Below are positions 12,126 through 23,487 of a stretch of DNA of 64,000 nucleotides, one piece after another. Location: the NCBI GenBank assembly GCA_028641055.1, contig CM054062.1, positions 140,534,682 to 140,598,681 of the forward strand, read 5' to 3'. Under the pieces are notes generated by a model. The model saw only the letters and a list, made by a program, of their open reading frames with translations, did not search any database and had not been told where the DNA came from. The translations under genes and the position numbers were made by a program. Each line of letters opens with the position of its first letter. Position 1 is the first letter of the stretch. This stretch comes from Alopecurus myosuroides. Taxonomy: Eukaryota; Streptophyta; Magnoliopsida; Poales; Poaceae.

Positions 12126-12458
12126 TTAGAGCAACAATTTGGATTTTCTTTTATTGTATTTGTACAATACTTGCCTCTATCGAGGAGGTTCTCGAGATTT
12201 TGTATTATAAAGAAAGATTTATGTAGGTTACTTGGACCAGTTATGTTTCTGCTATACTATTTTAAGGGGTGTAATATTTGTGGATAAGGACTTTTATAAA
12301 TGTAAATGTTATGTCAACGACTTATACATTATATATGCAGTGGTGTACTGGGTCACCGCACGACATCTCTGCGTTGAAAGAAACATCTCACGCGCGCGAA
12401 CAGAAGCATCCGACGGCTGTCAAGCCGGCTGATCCGCGCCAGCTGACGCCGTTACGCC
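12126..12458. other. Spacer left of the duplicated segment, nothing recognised
   Basis: AT-rich sequence with no gene or terminal structure. Unlike the sequence to its right, it has no counterpart to the left of 62804, which places a duplication breakpoint at about 12459. Confidence 0.45.
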
Positions 12459-12683
12459 AAATTTATAAATCTTGTTTCTTATAAGGGCCAAAACTCTTTC
12501 ATAGACAACTGCCATAGCTAGTCACGTAGGCCCCATTTGGCATATTGTTTTGTTGTATTATCTAAGAGTGAGAATAATAACAAAGAAAGTTGTTGGATAT
12601 AGCTTGTTATTATGTCGTTTATAGGCAGTCTAATAGCCAACATGCTCTTTATCGTTAAAAAATATAGCTACAAAGATGTACTA

Positions 12684-12807
12684 CTCTCTCCTTCCTAAAA
12701 TAATTGACTTTACTTTGTTTAAATATAGATGTACGTATACACTAAAGCATGTCTAAATAAATCTATATTTAGACAAATCTAAATTAGTTATTTTGATATG
12801 GAGGGAG
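12684..12807. mobile_element. Stowaway MITE, 124 bp
   Basis: The left end CTCTCTCCTTCCTAAAATAA pairs with the complement of the right end (...TTTTGATATGGAGGGAG). TA flanks both sides (12682-12683, 12808-12809). Copy B (near 63050) has the surrounding sequence joined without it, confirming insertion after the duplication. Confidence 0.92.
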
Positions 12808-13274
12808 TACTATTAATATTTCACACACTCACAATTTTTTTTAGAACCTATGATGCAGCCGACTCTAAATTTACATCCCGCTTCTCTCCCCTCTCCTCAT
12901 TTTCTCCTCAATCTTAGCAAGAACTAGGTGATTCCCCGCGCGTTGCTGCGGGAATTCATTAGGACATAATGGTGAAATAAAAATCTAAATCCTGCTAAGT
13001 TTAATAGTAGAAACTTTATATACTCGTATAATGACAATATCACACACACCGAGAGATGAATAAAAAGTTTATGAACAAATCTGAGACAACAGGAATAATT
13101 TATCGAATGATAAACCAATTGGTGGTCTGAACTGCTGCATGATTGAGAGTGTCACACAGTTTGTCTATCAGGTTACAGTTGACCAATTTCCATATCACCA
13201 TATGGTCGAGTTGAGCAGAGATCAGCATATGGTCATACAGGAGTACTAAAGTACAAAATTTAATTGACAAAAAC

Positions 13275-13508
13275 TTAGTAGACGTTCCTTTTGACAGGGA
13301 ACTCGGTACACTTGGTGGAGAGTGATTCGTTTGCAACTAGCTTGATTAACTCAACTTTTGCCCTCTTATTTTGAAGGGCTTTTGGCAAGGCTGCTACTGC
13401 CCATTGGTTGATCTCTCCGGCCAGGGCCCAACAGACGGACGGGAAGGCAAAGCATGCTGCCTTGCCAGCGCTATGCATGTCCAAAGAGAAAGGGAAGAGA
13501 AACAACAC
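13275..13508 (-). pseudogene. Possible captured exon fragment in Helitron
   Basis: The minus frame contains a plausible helical stretch (LPKALQNKRAKVELIKLV) and is more GC-rich than its surroundings. Small Helitrons often carry exon pieces, which is why I list it. There are no splice sites I can defend and I do not recognise the family. Confidence 0.25.
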
Positions 13509-13512
13509 ATCA

Positions 13513-13785
13513 GGCTGGTCACAATGGGGAGGAATTTAGGAGTAACATCACACACTCCAATACAACATTGCTTATGTGTCACGTATTTAATGAAGAGAGA
13601 GGTGTTTGTGGTAACTAGCTAAGTTACCGGAACATCACACACTCCAAGAAACAATGAGTCTATAGCCTAATAAATGCATTGTTGCATGACACTACATATA
13701 TGTTACTCCCCATTGTGGAGGTAGGAACATAGTCTAGAAAAATGTGTATGTTCCTACCTTATGTTACTCCCCATTGTGACCAGCC
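13513..13785. mobile_element. MITE, 273 bp, GGCTGGTCACAATGGGGAG ends, 3-bp TSD
   Basis: The inverted ends are GGCTGGTCACAATGGGGAG and CTCCCCATTGTGACCAGCC. The flanking trinucleotide TCA is duplicated (13510-13512 and 13786-13788). It is non-coding. A 3-bp TSD points to a PIF/Harbinger-like source, but the target is not the usual TWA, so I leave the superfamily open. Confidence 0.85.
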
Positions 13786-14089
13786 TCAGAATAGACGATT
13801 TACCCGACTGTATCCGTGACGACACACTTGAAATCTTCAAACGTCTCTGCTTTAGGGATGGTCCTGCACGAGCGTCATCAGCTTCTCTGTGACAATAGCC
13901 TGAATCGAAAAGTTACCGTCTCGTAGACGTGCGGCACGATGGCTACACGGAGGAGAAATGGGTTCGATCGGAATATTGTTGGGACTGGGAGAGGCTGACA
14001 GCAGCGCCGGGGAGCGCCGTGGATGGCTTATGGAAGGGAAGCAGTGTATGCGAGATCACCAGGAGCTAATCCAGATTGAAACACTCTAT

Positions 14090-14647
14090 GGCTGGTCACA
14101 GTGGGAATAACATAGGTAGTAACTTCAGTGTCACGTAAGCAAAAAAGATGACGTGGAGGCTAATTAATGAGGAGAGAGGCAAATGGAGTAACATAGCTAG
14201 TTACCGTAACATCACACATATAAAGATAATATGAGTCTATACTGCAATAAATGGACCCTTGCATGACACCACATATAAGTTACTACCCATTGTGGATGTA
14301 GTAACATAGTCTAGGGAAATGTGATGTTACTTGTGGATGTTACTCCCCATTGTGAGGGCATCTTTAACAGTTTGTTGGTTAGCTTGTTGGTAAAATTGGA
14401 CATGTCATCAATCAACAACATATCTTACAACCACTCCAATGGTTGTATGTAGTTTGGCCAATAGGAGGTGAGAGAATGTGTAAGCCTTCTCTCTATTCTA
14501 CCTCGGAGCTTATGCAAGGGTTGTTGGTTAATCTACATACAACCTTGCTCTCTCACATCATTTATTTTATGCCACATCATCAAAAATCATATGTGGCAAA
14601 ATTTACCAACATCTATCTTACAACTGTTGGAGATGCCCTGACTAGCC
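14090..14647. mobile_element. MITE of the same family, split by a second MITE
   Basis: It starts GGCTGGTCACAGTGGG, ends ...CCCATTGTGA plus CTAGCC after the inner insertion is removed, and is flanked by TAT (14087-14089, 14648-14650). Much of its interior matches the MITE at 13513 (GTCACGTA, GAGAGAGG, GCATGACAC). Its own length is about 272 bp without the insert. Confidence 0.85.
14356..14638. mobile_element. MITE nested in a MITE, 283 bp, GGGCATCTTTAACAGTT ends
   Basis: The inverted ends are GGGCATCTTTAACAGTT and AACTGTTGGAGATGCCC, with a TGA duplication on both sides (14353-14355, 14639-14641). It sits inside the 3' terminal repeat of the outer MITE. It is non-coding and belongs to a different family from its host. 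Confidence 0.88.
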
Positions 14648-15000
14648 TATGGAGGATTAATTTTGGACAAACGAAGTAGAGTATTTATGCACGGAATTGC
14701 TGTTTTGAGGGGAAGCGGCGGCCGCCTGATCGCCTGCCTTCTAGTGCCTCACATTAAAGCTTGGGTCCTTTCGTTTCCGAACCAAGCCAGAGATTTGAGC
14801 TTGCAAAAATTAATTACACTAAGTAGGGATGACTCTTATAGATATTATAGATATAGTATTAAAACTTTAGACTCTCATATTATGCTTGCTACGTAAACTG
14901 TGATTAAGATTAAAAAGTGCAATATGTTGTTTTATCCAAAACAAATTGTAAAGCGTAAGAGGATAGGTCCAAATTGTTTTTTTTTTTTGAAGCGCTCAAA

Positions 15001-15022
15001 CCGTAGAACAATTGTTCTACGG
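15001..15022. other. Perfect 22-bp palindrome in the LINE-b 3' UTR
   Basis: Two 11-base arms, CCGTAGAACAA and TTGTTCTACGG, meet with no loop, about 12 bases from the poly(A). In the RNA they would form a terminal stem-loop. Some LINE reverse transcriptases recognise a 3' stem-loop of their own RNA, so this is a candidate recognition hairpin (inference). Confidence 0.8.
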
Positions 15023-15101
15023 CATATATTAATATATACAACTTACAAATGAACACCCCAAAAATGTTCAACCAATGCCAGTTCTCTCTAACATGGTTGA
15101 A

Positions 15102-18100
15102 TTAGGTACAGTCTAGGAAGGTCTGAATCCAATTAACAAGAGAATTCTTGTTAAGTGGTCTACATCTATGAGATAAATTGAGTAGATCTTTTCTAAGTAA
15201 TACTTTCCAAGTCATCACATTCTGAGTCTGGTGGTCAAAAATCTTGCCATTTCTAGCAGTCCATATGTTCCAACATCCCATGATTAAAATCTCCATGGCA
15301 ATACCTCTTGGCAATGAGTTATAGATAAGAAGGCATTCATCATAAACCAAGATGCCTCTCTTCTTATCTTGCAGAATCTTAGACCAACATATTCTTGCAA
15401 AAGAGCAGTCAAAGAATAGGTGTAAATTGGTCTCTTCTCTATGTTCATCACATAGATCACAGTCATAGGTAGGCATTTGAAAATTCTTCCTTGACAGTAA
15501 ATTCCTGGTGTTCAATCTGTCATGCAGGAGTAACCAAAAGAATATCTTGTGTCTCAGAATATTAGCAGAATTCCAAATATACTGAAACACACAATGTGCT
15601 GATGGACCAGCCTTCATCATCTCATAGACCTTTTTGACAGAGAATTGTCTATTCCCTCTAAGAGACCAGCTATATCTATGGATGGAATTTCCAAGATCAA
15701 TGTGGTCTTGGCATATGGTTTCAAATTGATTAAAAGCCTCCACAGATAATGGAAGGTGAAAATGTTCAGAGAAATCCTGTGAAGTGATGAATTCCTTAAC
15801 AGTGATATCCTCATTTTTGCAGTAAGAGAAGAGTTCAGGGAATTTTCTTGATAAACGTTGATCCTCCCAATTATCCTTCCAAAAGAGCACTGATTCCCCT
15901 GTACCAATCTGACAGACTGCCAATTCCTTGTATAGTGGGACCAATTTTAAGATACTCCTCCACCAGAAAGATCCCACAGGTCTGCATAATAGAGTACTGT
16001 CTGGATATTTCTCTCTGATAAATCTAATCCATGGTAACTCTGCCTGATTGAAATATTTATGAATATGTTTCATCAAAAGAGCCTTGTTCTGAATGCTGAT
16101 ATCAATGACACCCAATCCACCTTGATCTTTGGGTTTACATACTTTGTCCCATGCAAAGAGTGCAGTACCTCTGTCTCCCATTCCATATTTTCTCCAGAAG
16201 CAATATCTCAGTAGCTTGTTAATCTGTTGAATAACAGTTTCTTGAACTAGGATAGTGCTCAGATAAAAAATAGGTAGACTTGAAAATACCGATCTAATCA
16301 AGACAAGTTTTTCACCATAGGATAGCATGGAAGTGCATCCAGCAATTCTATCACCAATTCTTTTAATGATGGGCATTAAATCTTGAATTCTTGGTTTGGT
16401 AATAGACATTGGCATACCCAGATATGTAAAAGGGAAGACCTCTTCAGAGCATCCAAATGATTGCAGCAAGGTATCCACTTGCTCTTGCATCAGGTTAATA
16501 GGGATGAGTCTTGATTTGGCATAATTAACTCTCAGTCCAGTGAAGGCAGCAAAGTGATTCAGGAGTGTTTTGGCATGTAAAAGCTGTTGATTGCTGGCTT
16601 GCATAATAAGAATAGTGTCATCAGCATATTGCACAATAGGAAAATCTGGACAAGCTTGAGATATAATTGGAGGTATAACAAGATTGTTATGCATAGCCTC
16701 ATTGAATATATCTTGTAACAAGTCAGCTGCCAAGACAAAAATCAGAGGGGATAATGGATCCCCTTGTCTTACTCCTCTTCTGCATCTAAATTGCTTTCCA
16801 GGGATTCCATTTAGCAGAACTGAGGAGAAACCAGAGTTGTAGATCAAGTCAATCCATCTCATCCATCTAGAACCAAAACCCTTAGCCAATAGAATCTTCT
16901 GAATAGAGCTATGTTCAAGCATATCAAATGCTTTTTCAAAGTCTAGCTTCAGAATAACAGCTTCCAAATTAGAATGCTTACAAAGGTGGATATACTCATA
17001 AACCCATGGTAAGCAATCTTGAATAGATTTTGCTTTAAGAAAACCATATTGATTATTGTGTATCAGAGAAGGCATCTTAGTTTGGAGTCTGTTAGCTAAT
17101 AGCTTGGTGATGATTTTGAGGGAACAATTAAGCAGAGAGATTGGTCTGTAATCTGATGGTGAGGTTGGGCAATCTTTCTTTGGGATCAGTGTGATGAAAG
17201 AGGAATTAATGCTCTGAATAGCAATATTCCCATAATAAAAATCATCAATAAGTCTATGAAAGTCCTCAGATATAATGGACCAACATGCTTTAATGAAATT
17301 GGTGTTAAAACCATCAGGTCCAGGAGTCTTATCCATAGGTAGCTCTTGTACCACTTTATTTATTTCTTCCCTAGAGAAAGGTATCTCAAGATCCTCTAAG
17401 CCCTCAATACTATCAATAAGGTTGACCAGACCTATATCATCAGCAGATACAGATACCTCTCCCATTCTTAGCTTGAAGGATCTGGTTAGAATAGCAGCCT
17501 TGCTAGTATGCTCTGTATGCTCAATGCCCTGCTCATCTCTGATAGAGGCAATAAAAATTTTCCTGTATTTGATCGTGGCTTTGACATGGAAAAATTTAGA
17601 ATTTTCTTCCCCAAATTGTGCCCATCTGATTGTGGCTCTCTGTTTCCAATAAATATTCTGCTAAGATGTTTTTTAACAATCTTTCTGCCATTAGACTCCC
17701 AAATGGATAGCTCACGAAATTCTTCCAGTTGATCATAGAAACCTATGATCTCATTGCAGTTCTTGATGGCTGCTGCCAGCTGAGATTTATTCCTGGACCA
17801 AATCTTCAATGCCTTACAGAGTCTCTTAAATTTAGCAGTAATAATTTTTGCACTATCAGTTTCATGAGTCTCTTGAATCCAACTATCTTGCACTACTTGT
17901 TTGAAATCTTGGTGCTTAAGCCAAAAGTTTTCAAATCTAAAGATAGTAGCTCTAGGAATATTAAGTCCAATCTGAATCATCACAGGGATATGATCAGAGA
18001 TGGGTCTAGAGAGTGGTAGTGCCAGAGTACCAGGGAATCTGCTAGTCCAGGATTCAGATGAGAAAATCCAATCTAGCTTCTCAAGAAGTGGGGCAGCTTG

Positions 18101-18679
18101 CATATTGCTCCAGGTAAACTCTCTTCCTTTGATAGGTATGTCTACCAGAGCTAGGGTAGCAATGGATTCATTGAAATCCAACATATCTTGAATATTGCCA
18201 CCTTCCCTGCTTCTGTTAGAAGGATATCTAATGTAATTGAAATCCCCTACAATCAGCCAGTCATGGTCTTCTGGAAAATCAATATTCCTGAACCAGTGCA
18301 GAAAATCAATTCTATGCTCAGGAAGACATGGACCATAGATGTTGGTTAAAATCCAAAAAGAATCATCATATGTAGATGTAAACTTGATGGATATAGAATA
18401 TCTATTCTTGAAAACTGTTTCTCCAGAAAAATATGCCTCATTCCAGGCTATGAATAATCCACCAGAAGCACCATTAGATGGCACAAAATCAAATTTAGAG
18501 ATTCTTTTGGGACAAAATTTCTTGACATAAAAGCTGTCAAAGGATTCTCTTTTAGTTTCCTGAAGACATACAATAGCACAACCAGATTCTTCAATCTTAT
18601 TATACAAGGCCAACCATTTATCAAGATCATTAATCCCCCTGATATTCCAGTTCAAAATATTCCATGATCTATTATGCAT
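15102..18679 (-). pseudogene. LINE-b ORF2: endonuclease, reverse transcriptase, zinc-binding domain
   Basis: ORF2 starts at 18679. The first part (to about 17660) is an APE-type endonuclease with NILNWNIRGIND, VCLQETKRE, LIVGDFNYIR and ISDHIPVMI. After one frame change near 17650 the second frame runs to 15102 with the reverse transcriptase: [31 protein letters not shown] and an intact YADD core (QYADDTILI). A zf-RVT-type C-terminus follows ([20 protein letters not shown], then [19 protein letters not shown]). It would nick target DNA and copy the RNA by target-primed reverse transcription. One frameshift separates the nuclease from the polymerase; both catalytic cores look intact. Confidence 0.92.
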
Positions 18680-18837
18680 TGGGATAATTATTCCATTCTA
18701 CATCACTGAAGACCACATGCCATATGTCCACAGCATAGCATGAACTGACAGTACTCCAAGTCCAAAAGTTACTGACAATGGCATCCATAAACAACAAAAT
18801 ACTAGATACTACACAGAGAGTTCCTAAGGTGAGCTCT

Positions 18838-21800
18838 CTATTCTGCTTCCTCCCCCTCACAAGGATCTTCAGCATCTCCAACAGTTGCAGTGTCCTTCTT
18901 TTCTTCAGAATCCACCTCATGCTTCTTCTTCTTGTGTCCCTTGTCCATCAAAGCCTCCTCAGTGCAATCCTTAGGGTCCACCTTACAGAAAGAGATAGAT
19001 AGATTCTTAACAATCTTAGCAGGGATAGTAGGTGGTACTGCATTACAACTGATACAGTTTTTATTCATGCAAGTGCTCTTTCTGAAGCCATTCTTAAGGT
19101 GGAGTAATCTAGAACTTCTCCTCACCTCTGTTTCAACCATAGGTGCCTTATCCTTTCTCTTCCTGCTGAAATGGAGTGCACAGGTAGTGGAAGCTCCAAG
19201 ATCAGAGATGGGTTGTTTCTCAGGAGTCTGCAACCCAGGGGAGGAAGATTTAGTATCACATGTTGGTTCAACATGTTCAATTAACTTATCAGGAATAACA
19301 AATTCTTTATATGGTGACTCAGATCCTTCCATAATGTACATCCAAAATTTAGAGAACAAAACAGATTTGGCCCATTCAAATTTATCAGAATTGAGAAGGG
19401 CAGCAGTAAAGAAATTAGTCCATTCAATGGGAATTCTGACTACCTTGTCCTCTTTACTCCTAGGAGCAAAGTGCTCACTCCACAGCTGAGCTCCCTGATC
19501 ACCTAGCAAATCTTTGTCTGAAAGTTCATAATCACTCATCATATTCTGAAGAACAGGGTCTGCCAATTCTGTCCCTAGTTTCATAGCACCTACATATATA
19601 TTACTGTATAATGGGATAGGGAATCCTGGAGGTGCATCCATACCTGCATCCATATCATGACTCATATTCAATGCATCTTCTGCCACAGGAAGGGGGACTT
19701 GAGTAGCTGTGATATTATTCAGATCTGCTGATTCAGTTACTTGGAGTGGATTTCTGGCAGACATGTTATTCTCTATCTCTGTATCTACTACAAGATCAGA
19801 CATATTGAGTGGGGCTTGTAGATTAGTCTGCTCCAGAGGAGACACTTGAGTCCTAGTGTCAGGGGTGACAGTGTTATCTTCAATTGGGCCATCTTCAACA
19901 GGGAACAAGGCCAGGGGCTGTGATGGGCCTAAGATAAGAGGCCCAGGAGCCTCCATCACTTCAAATTGAAGACCCATTGGCGCCTCAATTTGCACAACAG
20001 GGAAGTTCAAATCAATAGGATTCATATCCACTTGAGGAAGTGGATTCATCTGCTCAATAGGTTGCATGGCCACAATCAATGGGGGGGACCTCTAGTGAAT
20101 CAACAGAGTTGTTATCAATTCTGTCATCAGTAACTGTCAGATTACTGCTATCATCTTCTTGTGGGTTATCAGCAACATTGGGTGCAGGATCCATAAGATC
20201 ATTGAGCTCTAGAAATTCCCCAGCATGAAGCTCCAAATCAATGTGGTGTGCATGATGCTGCATCTGCCAGGGATCAGGCATCTGATGGTTATCTGCAATG
20301 GCATCTTCAATATTCATGTGAATAGGGTGATGCACCACATGCTGAGCTGGATTCAGAGCTGCTTCTTCCATCATGACATCATGAGCAGCAATAGGACCAA
20401 CCATATGATTGTTCTGGTTAGGGTGATGGAAAGGTTCAGCAGGGGCAGGGTGTGGGTTACCATCAGGAGGGATGTCATCTTCCTGTGGTGGACCACCACC
20501 TTGGAGCATGTCTTGAAGAATAACCAATGGGCAGGTCCAAGATTCACCTACAAATAATTCTGCACCCGAGACCACCAAGCTCAAAGGGATATCAGACAAG
20601 TTGTCAACACGAATTTTGATCATGACAGAGGCGTCAGTGGATTTCACTCTGTCCCAGACTAGCAACTTGCCAAAACTTCTAACTGCATTCGCAATCTCTT
20701 TCGTGCTTCGAAGGTCAGCGGGAAAACCGAAGATCTGAATCCAAACTTCTCTGCTCAGATTAAATCGACGCCAGTTCATGCCCTCGTCATGTTTTTCAAA
20801 AACCAGATGAACATCGTCACAAGGGTGAGGACTGTTGTTCACAAACCAATCCCTTTCCTCAATACTCACAAATCTGACATATGCTTGGCCAAAGGGGCAT
20901 CTAGTGATGGACTTGTACCTCACCCTTCTTTCCAGACGGAGAAATTCATCCATAATCTCATGAACATTCTGGAAATCAACCTCACCTTGGGGCATAGGAA
21001 CAATGGTGAGGATGGCCAAATCTTCGTTGGACAGTCGCCGTTCCCCGTGGATGACGCGTGCACGAGCAGGTCTGCCTTCCACAACCAATGCAGCACGGTC
21101 AGGAGGGAGGAAAGGAGCCGGATCAAAAACGAAGTTCGCCATCTCTGATTCAGTTCCTCTTGGCGCAGCCGATGAACTCGAGAAAACCCTCGAAGGTGGA
21201 GTAGAGGAGGTGGAACGACTGGAAGTTGCAGGTGCTCTGTTTGGAAGCGGTGAGGGGAACAACTGCTCTGTAATCTTAGCGTTTTGCAAAGCAATCAATT
21301 GCTCCCTGTCTGACCGCGAAATCACCGTTGTGTTGTCATCTCCATGGCGCGTAGAACGAGGAGCCCCCTGCCTCTGTCGATTAGTTTCCATATCTTTCGA
21401 GCCAGGTTGGGCCGGCCCAATAGTCTTCGGAGAAAACCAACAATTATCGGCGATATGACCCCATCTATCGCAAGCCCGGCAACGAATACGATTAGGACAC
21501 TTAGGCCTGTTATGCTGGTCAGAGAAGCAACGACACAATAAAGTTTGGGCCCAGAGACATAAATTCTATTTGAATCAGTAACTCCCGCTCTTGAAGTGTC
21601 ATGATTATCATTATGATTCCGCTGATCCCTCCCAAACGAATTTTGAATTTGTCTATGATCATCGTAGAATCTAGGCGCTTGAATAGCATCCGCATATGAT
21701 CCAGTAGATCTTTTCTGAGAAACAGTGGTCCATTCCTTCTGTTGTTCTTGCAGGTATAGTTGGTATTCTTTGCGGGAATCTGGTCCACCTCTACCCCAAA

Positions 21801-22128
21801 GCCAAAAACTCATACAGAAAATAGAATTGAATATGTTTCCACCTTTGAAGATTTCGAAACCCACATTTATAGAATAAACCGAGAATCGATAGGACCAATT
21901 CTGAAGAACAATAACTTGATAAAGTGCAGCTTTTCCTCCAAAAGAAGATTGCAAAATAAGACTTACAGATTCCGCATTAAGCTTGATACGGGAGCGAGAG
22001 AAATCCACCACCAGATAGAAAGGCCTCAAATTGCTGCCATCCTCAATCACAACTGGAGTCCCATACTTAACCTTGATGCGCTCTTCGAAACTGATGCCCA
22101 AATCGAACTTGAGGTCCGACAATGCCAT
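18838..22128 (-). pseudogene. LINE-b ORF1: long gag-like protein with CCHC zinc knuckle
   Basis: Three consecutive minus frames make one protein of about 1,090 residues: 22128 to about 21540, 21538 to about 20085, and about 20079 to 18838. The second begins with a CCHC knuckle (CRACDRWGHIADNC). It is followed by a globular region (WIQIFGFPADLRST, VWDRVKSTDASVMIKIRV) like the ORF1 of grass LINEs, then an acidic, histidine-rich linker. The third contains VRRSSRLLHLKNGF and a lysine/glutamate-rich tail. The change near 20085 lies in a run of seven G (plus strand), so it may be a homopolymer slip or a sequencing error. The protein is expected to coat the element RNA. Confidence 0.85.
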
Positions 22129-22611
22129 GATCAGTCAATCCAATACAGAGAAGATCACATGTTTGTTTGTGTCTGTCAATACACGGATGTGTATCAGCAG
22201 ATTATGGTGGTCGCCGTGGCCGGAGTGGCCAACGGCGAGCGGCTGGTGGTGGCGCCTAGGGCGCCGTAGAGCGCTAGGAGGAGAGCGCTAGGAGTAGAGC
22301 GCTAGAAATTGGTGCTTGCTCACTTCATGTAATGCGACTATCCAGGTCCAAATTGTGACTTCAAAATTCGTGTTATATAACCACTGCTGCCTCTCCATTT
22401 TATAGGTAGGCAGAGTTGTGAGGTATGACGCCGCTGCATGGTTGCTCGTGGCTTTAGAGTAACGATTTTTTTTTGTTGATAAAGGGCTTTTATTACTTTT
22501 AAGCATTTCACCTAGTCTCTGCATCGTGAAATGCATACAGCCGAAATCCAAAGAACAGAAAAATAAATAGACGACGAGACTAAACAAATCATGAGACGTA
22601 GACTATTGACT

Positions 22612-23147
22612 CTATGGAGCAGCTCTCCGTAGATCAAACGACCATCCATGTGGGATAAAAGTATCTCTCGCCACCTGTTCCAGTCGTGCACATGCCACCG
22701 TAAAAATCTCTCGAAACTCCCCCCGTTGTAATGTGGACCATGAACGGAGTATACCTGTGCAACAGAATAGAACATCCATACGAGAAAAGTTTTTATCATT
22801 GATTTTTTTTGTCATTTCTACATAGCCATAGTGACCAGATAACGACAATCGCTACTACCCTAATAATAGTTTTGAATCTTTTGTCTACTCGTTCAACCAA
22901 TTGCCGAAAATATTTGCAACAGATGTGGGCTGATAAAAATTATTCGCCATTTGGATAGCGGACCATATAGAACGCGCAAATGTGCAATCGAAGAATAGGT
23001 AGTTAATAGTCTCATCAAGAGAACATGAAACGCAATTTGAATTTTCATGCCAATTACGTTTGACAAGGTTATCTTTTGTAAGTATGACCCCTTTACGAAG
23101 ATACCACGCGAAAACTTTAATCTTCAACGGTACCTTCATAAGGCATA
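22612..23147 (-). pseudogene. LINE-c ORF2 C-terminal zinc-binding part
   Basis: The minus frames encode VPLKIKVFAWYLRKGVI, CVSCSLDETINYLFFDC and further CCHC-type residues, nearly the same as LINE-a 5180-5700. One frame change occurs near 22850. The left end is cut by the MITE at 23148; the upstream part of the protein continues at 45185. Confidence 0.85.
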
Positions 23148-23487
23148 CTCCCTCCATTCCTTTTTACTCTATATTCTGGATCCATATTAAGTTCCAAAAT
23201 AGTCTACATTTTGGCTGGGACCCACGTAACTAATGAAAGAGAGAGAAAGCATAGTACTAATCCCCATGCTGTGAATTAATACAAGAGAGAGAAAAACTAG
23301 GCATGTTGGTTCCTCATTGGGTGCAAATTGCATGCCTAGCATTAATTAATCATGGGTAATCGGGATAATGCTTTGTATCCTGTGTACAATTACTACAATA
23401 TATGCATATGTGTGTCAAACTAGCACTAATAAATGTTTGCTTATTTTGTCTCGATTTTTCAAGGATGTAGAGTAAAAAAGAATGGAG

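Larger units (their letters stand above)
12924..14851 (-). mobile_element. Non-autonomous Helitron, 1928 bp, boundaries confirmed by an empty site
   Basis: On the minus strand the 3' end is a hairpin (CCCGCAGCAACGCGCGGG) followed by AATCAC and CTAG at 12924-12927, then T. The 5' end starts TCTATAATATCTATAAGAGT at 14851 and is preceded by A. Removing 12924-14851 rejoins ...AGCAAGAA with TATAGTATTAAAAC, which aligns with the uninterrupted copy B (about 63150-63180). That is the A^T insertion without TSD expected of Helitrons. It has no Rep/helicase. It contains three MITEs and a possible gene fragment. Confidence 0.85.
14977..22343 (-). mobile_element. Full-length LINE (LINE-b), 7.4 kb, 13-bp TSD
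   Basis: On the minus strand it runs from a 5' UTR (22343-22129) through ORF1 (22128-18838), a 158-bp gap and ORF2 (18679-15102) to a 3' UTR and poly(A) (T run from 14977). The direct repeat AGGTCCAAATTGT flanks it (14965-14977 and 22344-22356). Copy B of the duplicated segment (near 63280) is uninterrupted at this point. It is a different family from LINE-a: the 3' tail differs and carries a long perfect palindrome. A few frameshifts make it inactive, but it is much better preserved than LINE-a. Confidence 0.95.

Noticed and set aside
14678..14690. GTAGAGTA as the 5' end of the Helitron at 12924
   Set aside because: The flanking base does not fit A^T insertion; the empty site in copy B places the end at 14851 instead.
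15001..15022. Intrinsic terminator reading of the palindrome followed by T run
   Set aside because: It looks like a bacterial terminator on the plus strand reversed, but this is a plant LINE 3' end and the T run is its poly(A).
20225..21458. Plus-strand ORFs across LINE-b ORF1
   Set aside because: They run against the LINE coding strand, without motifs.
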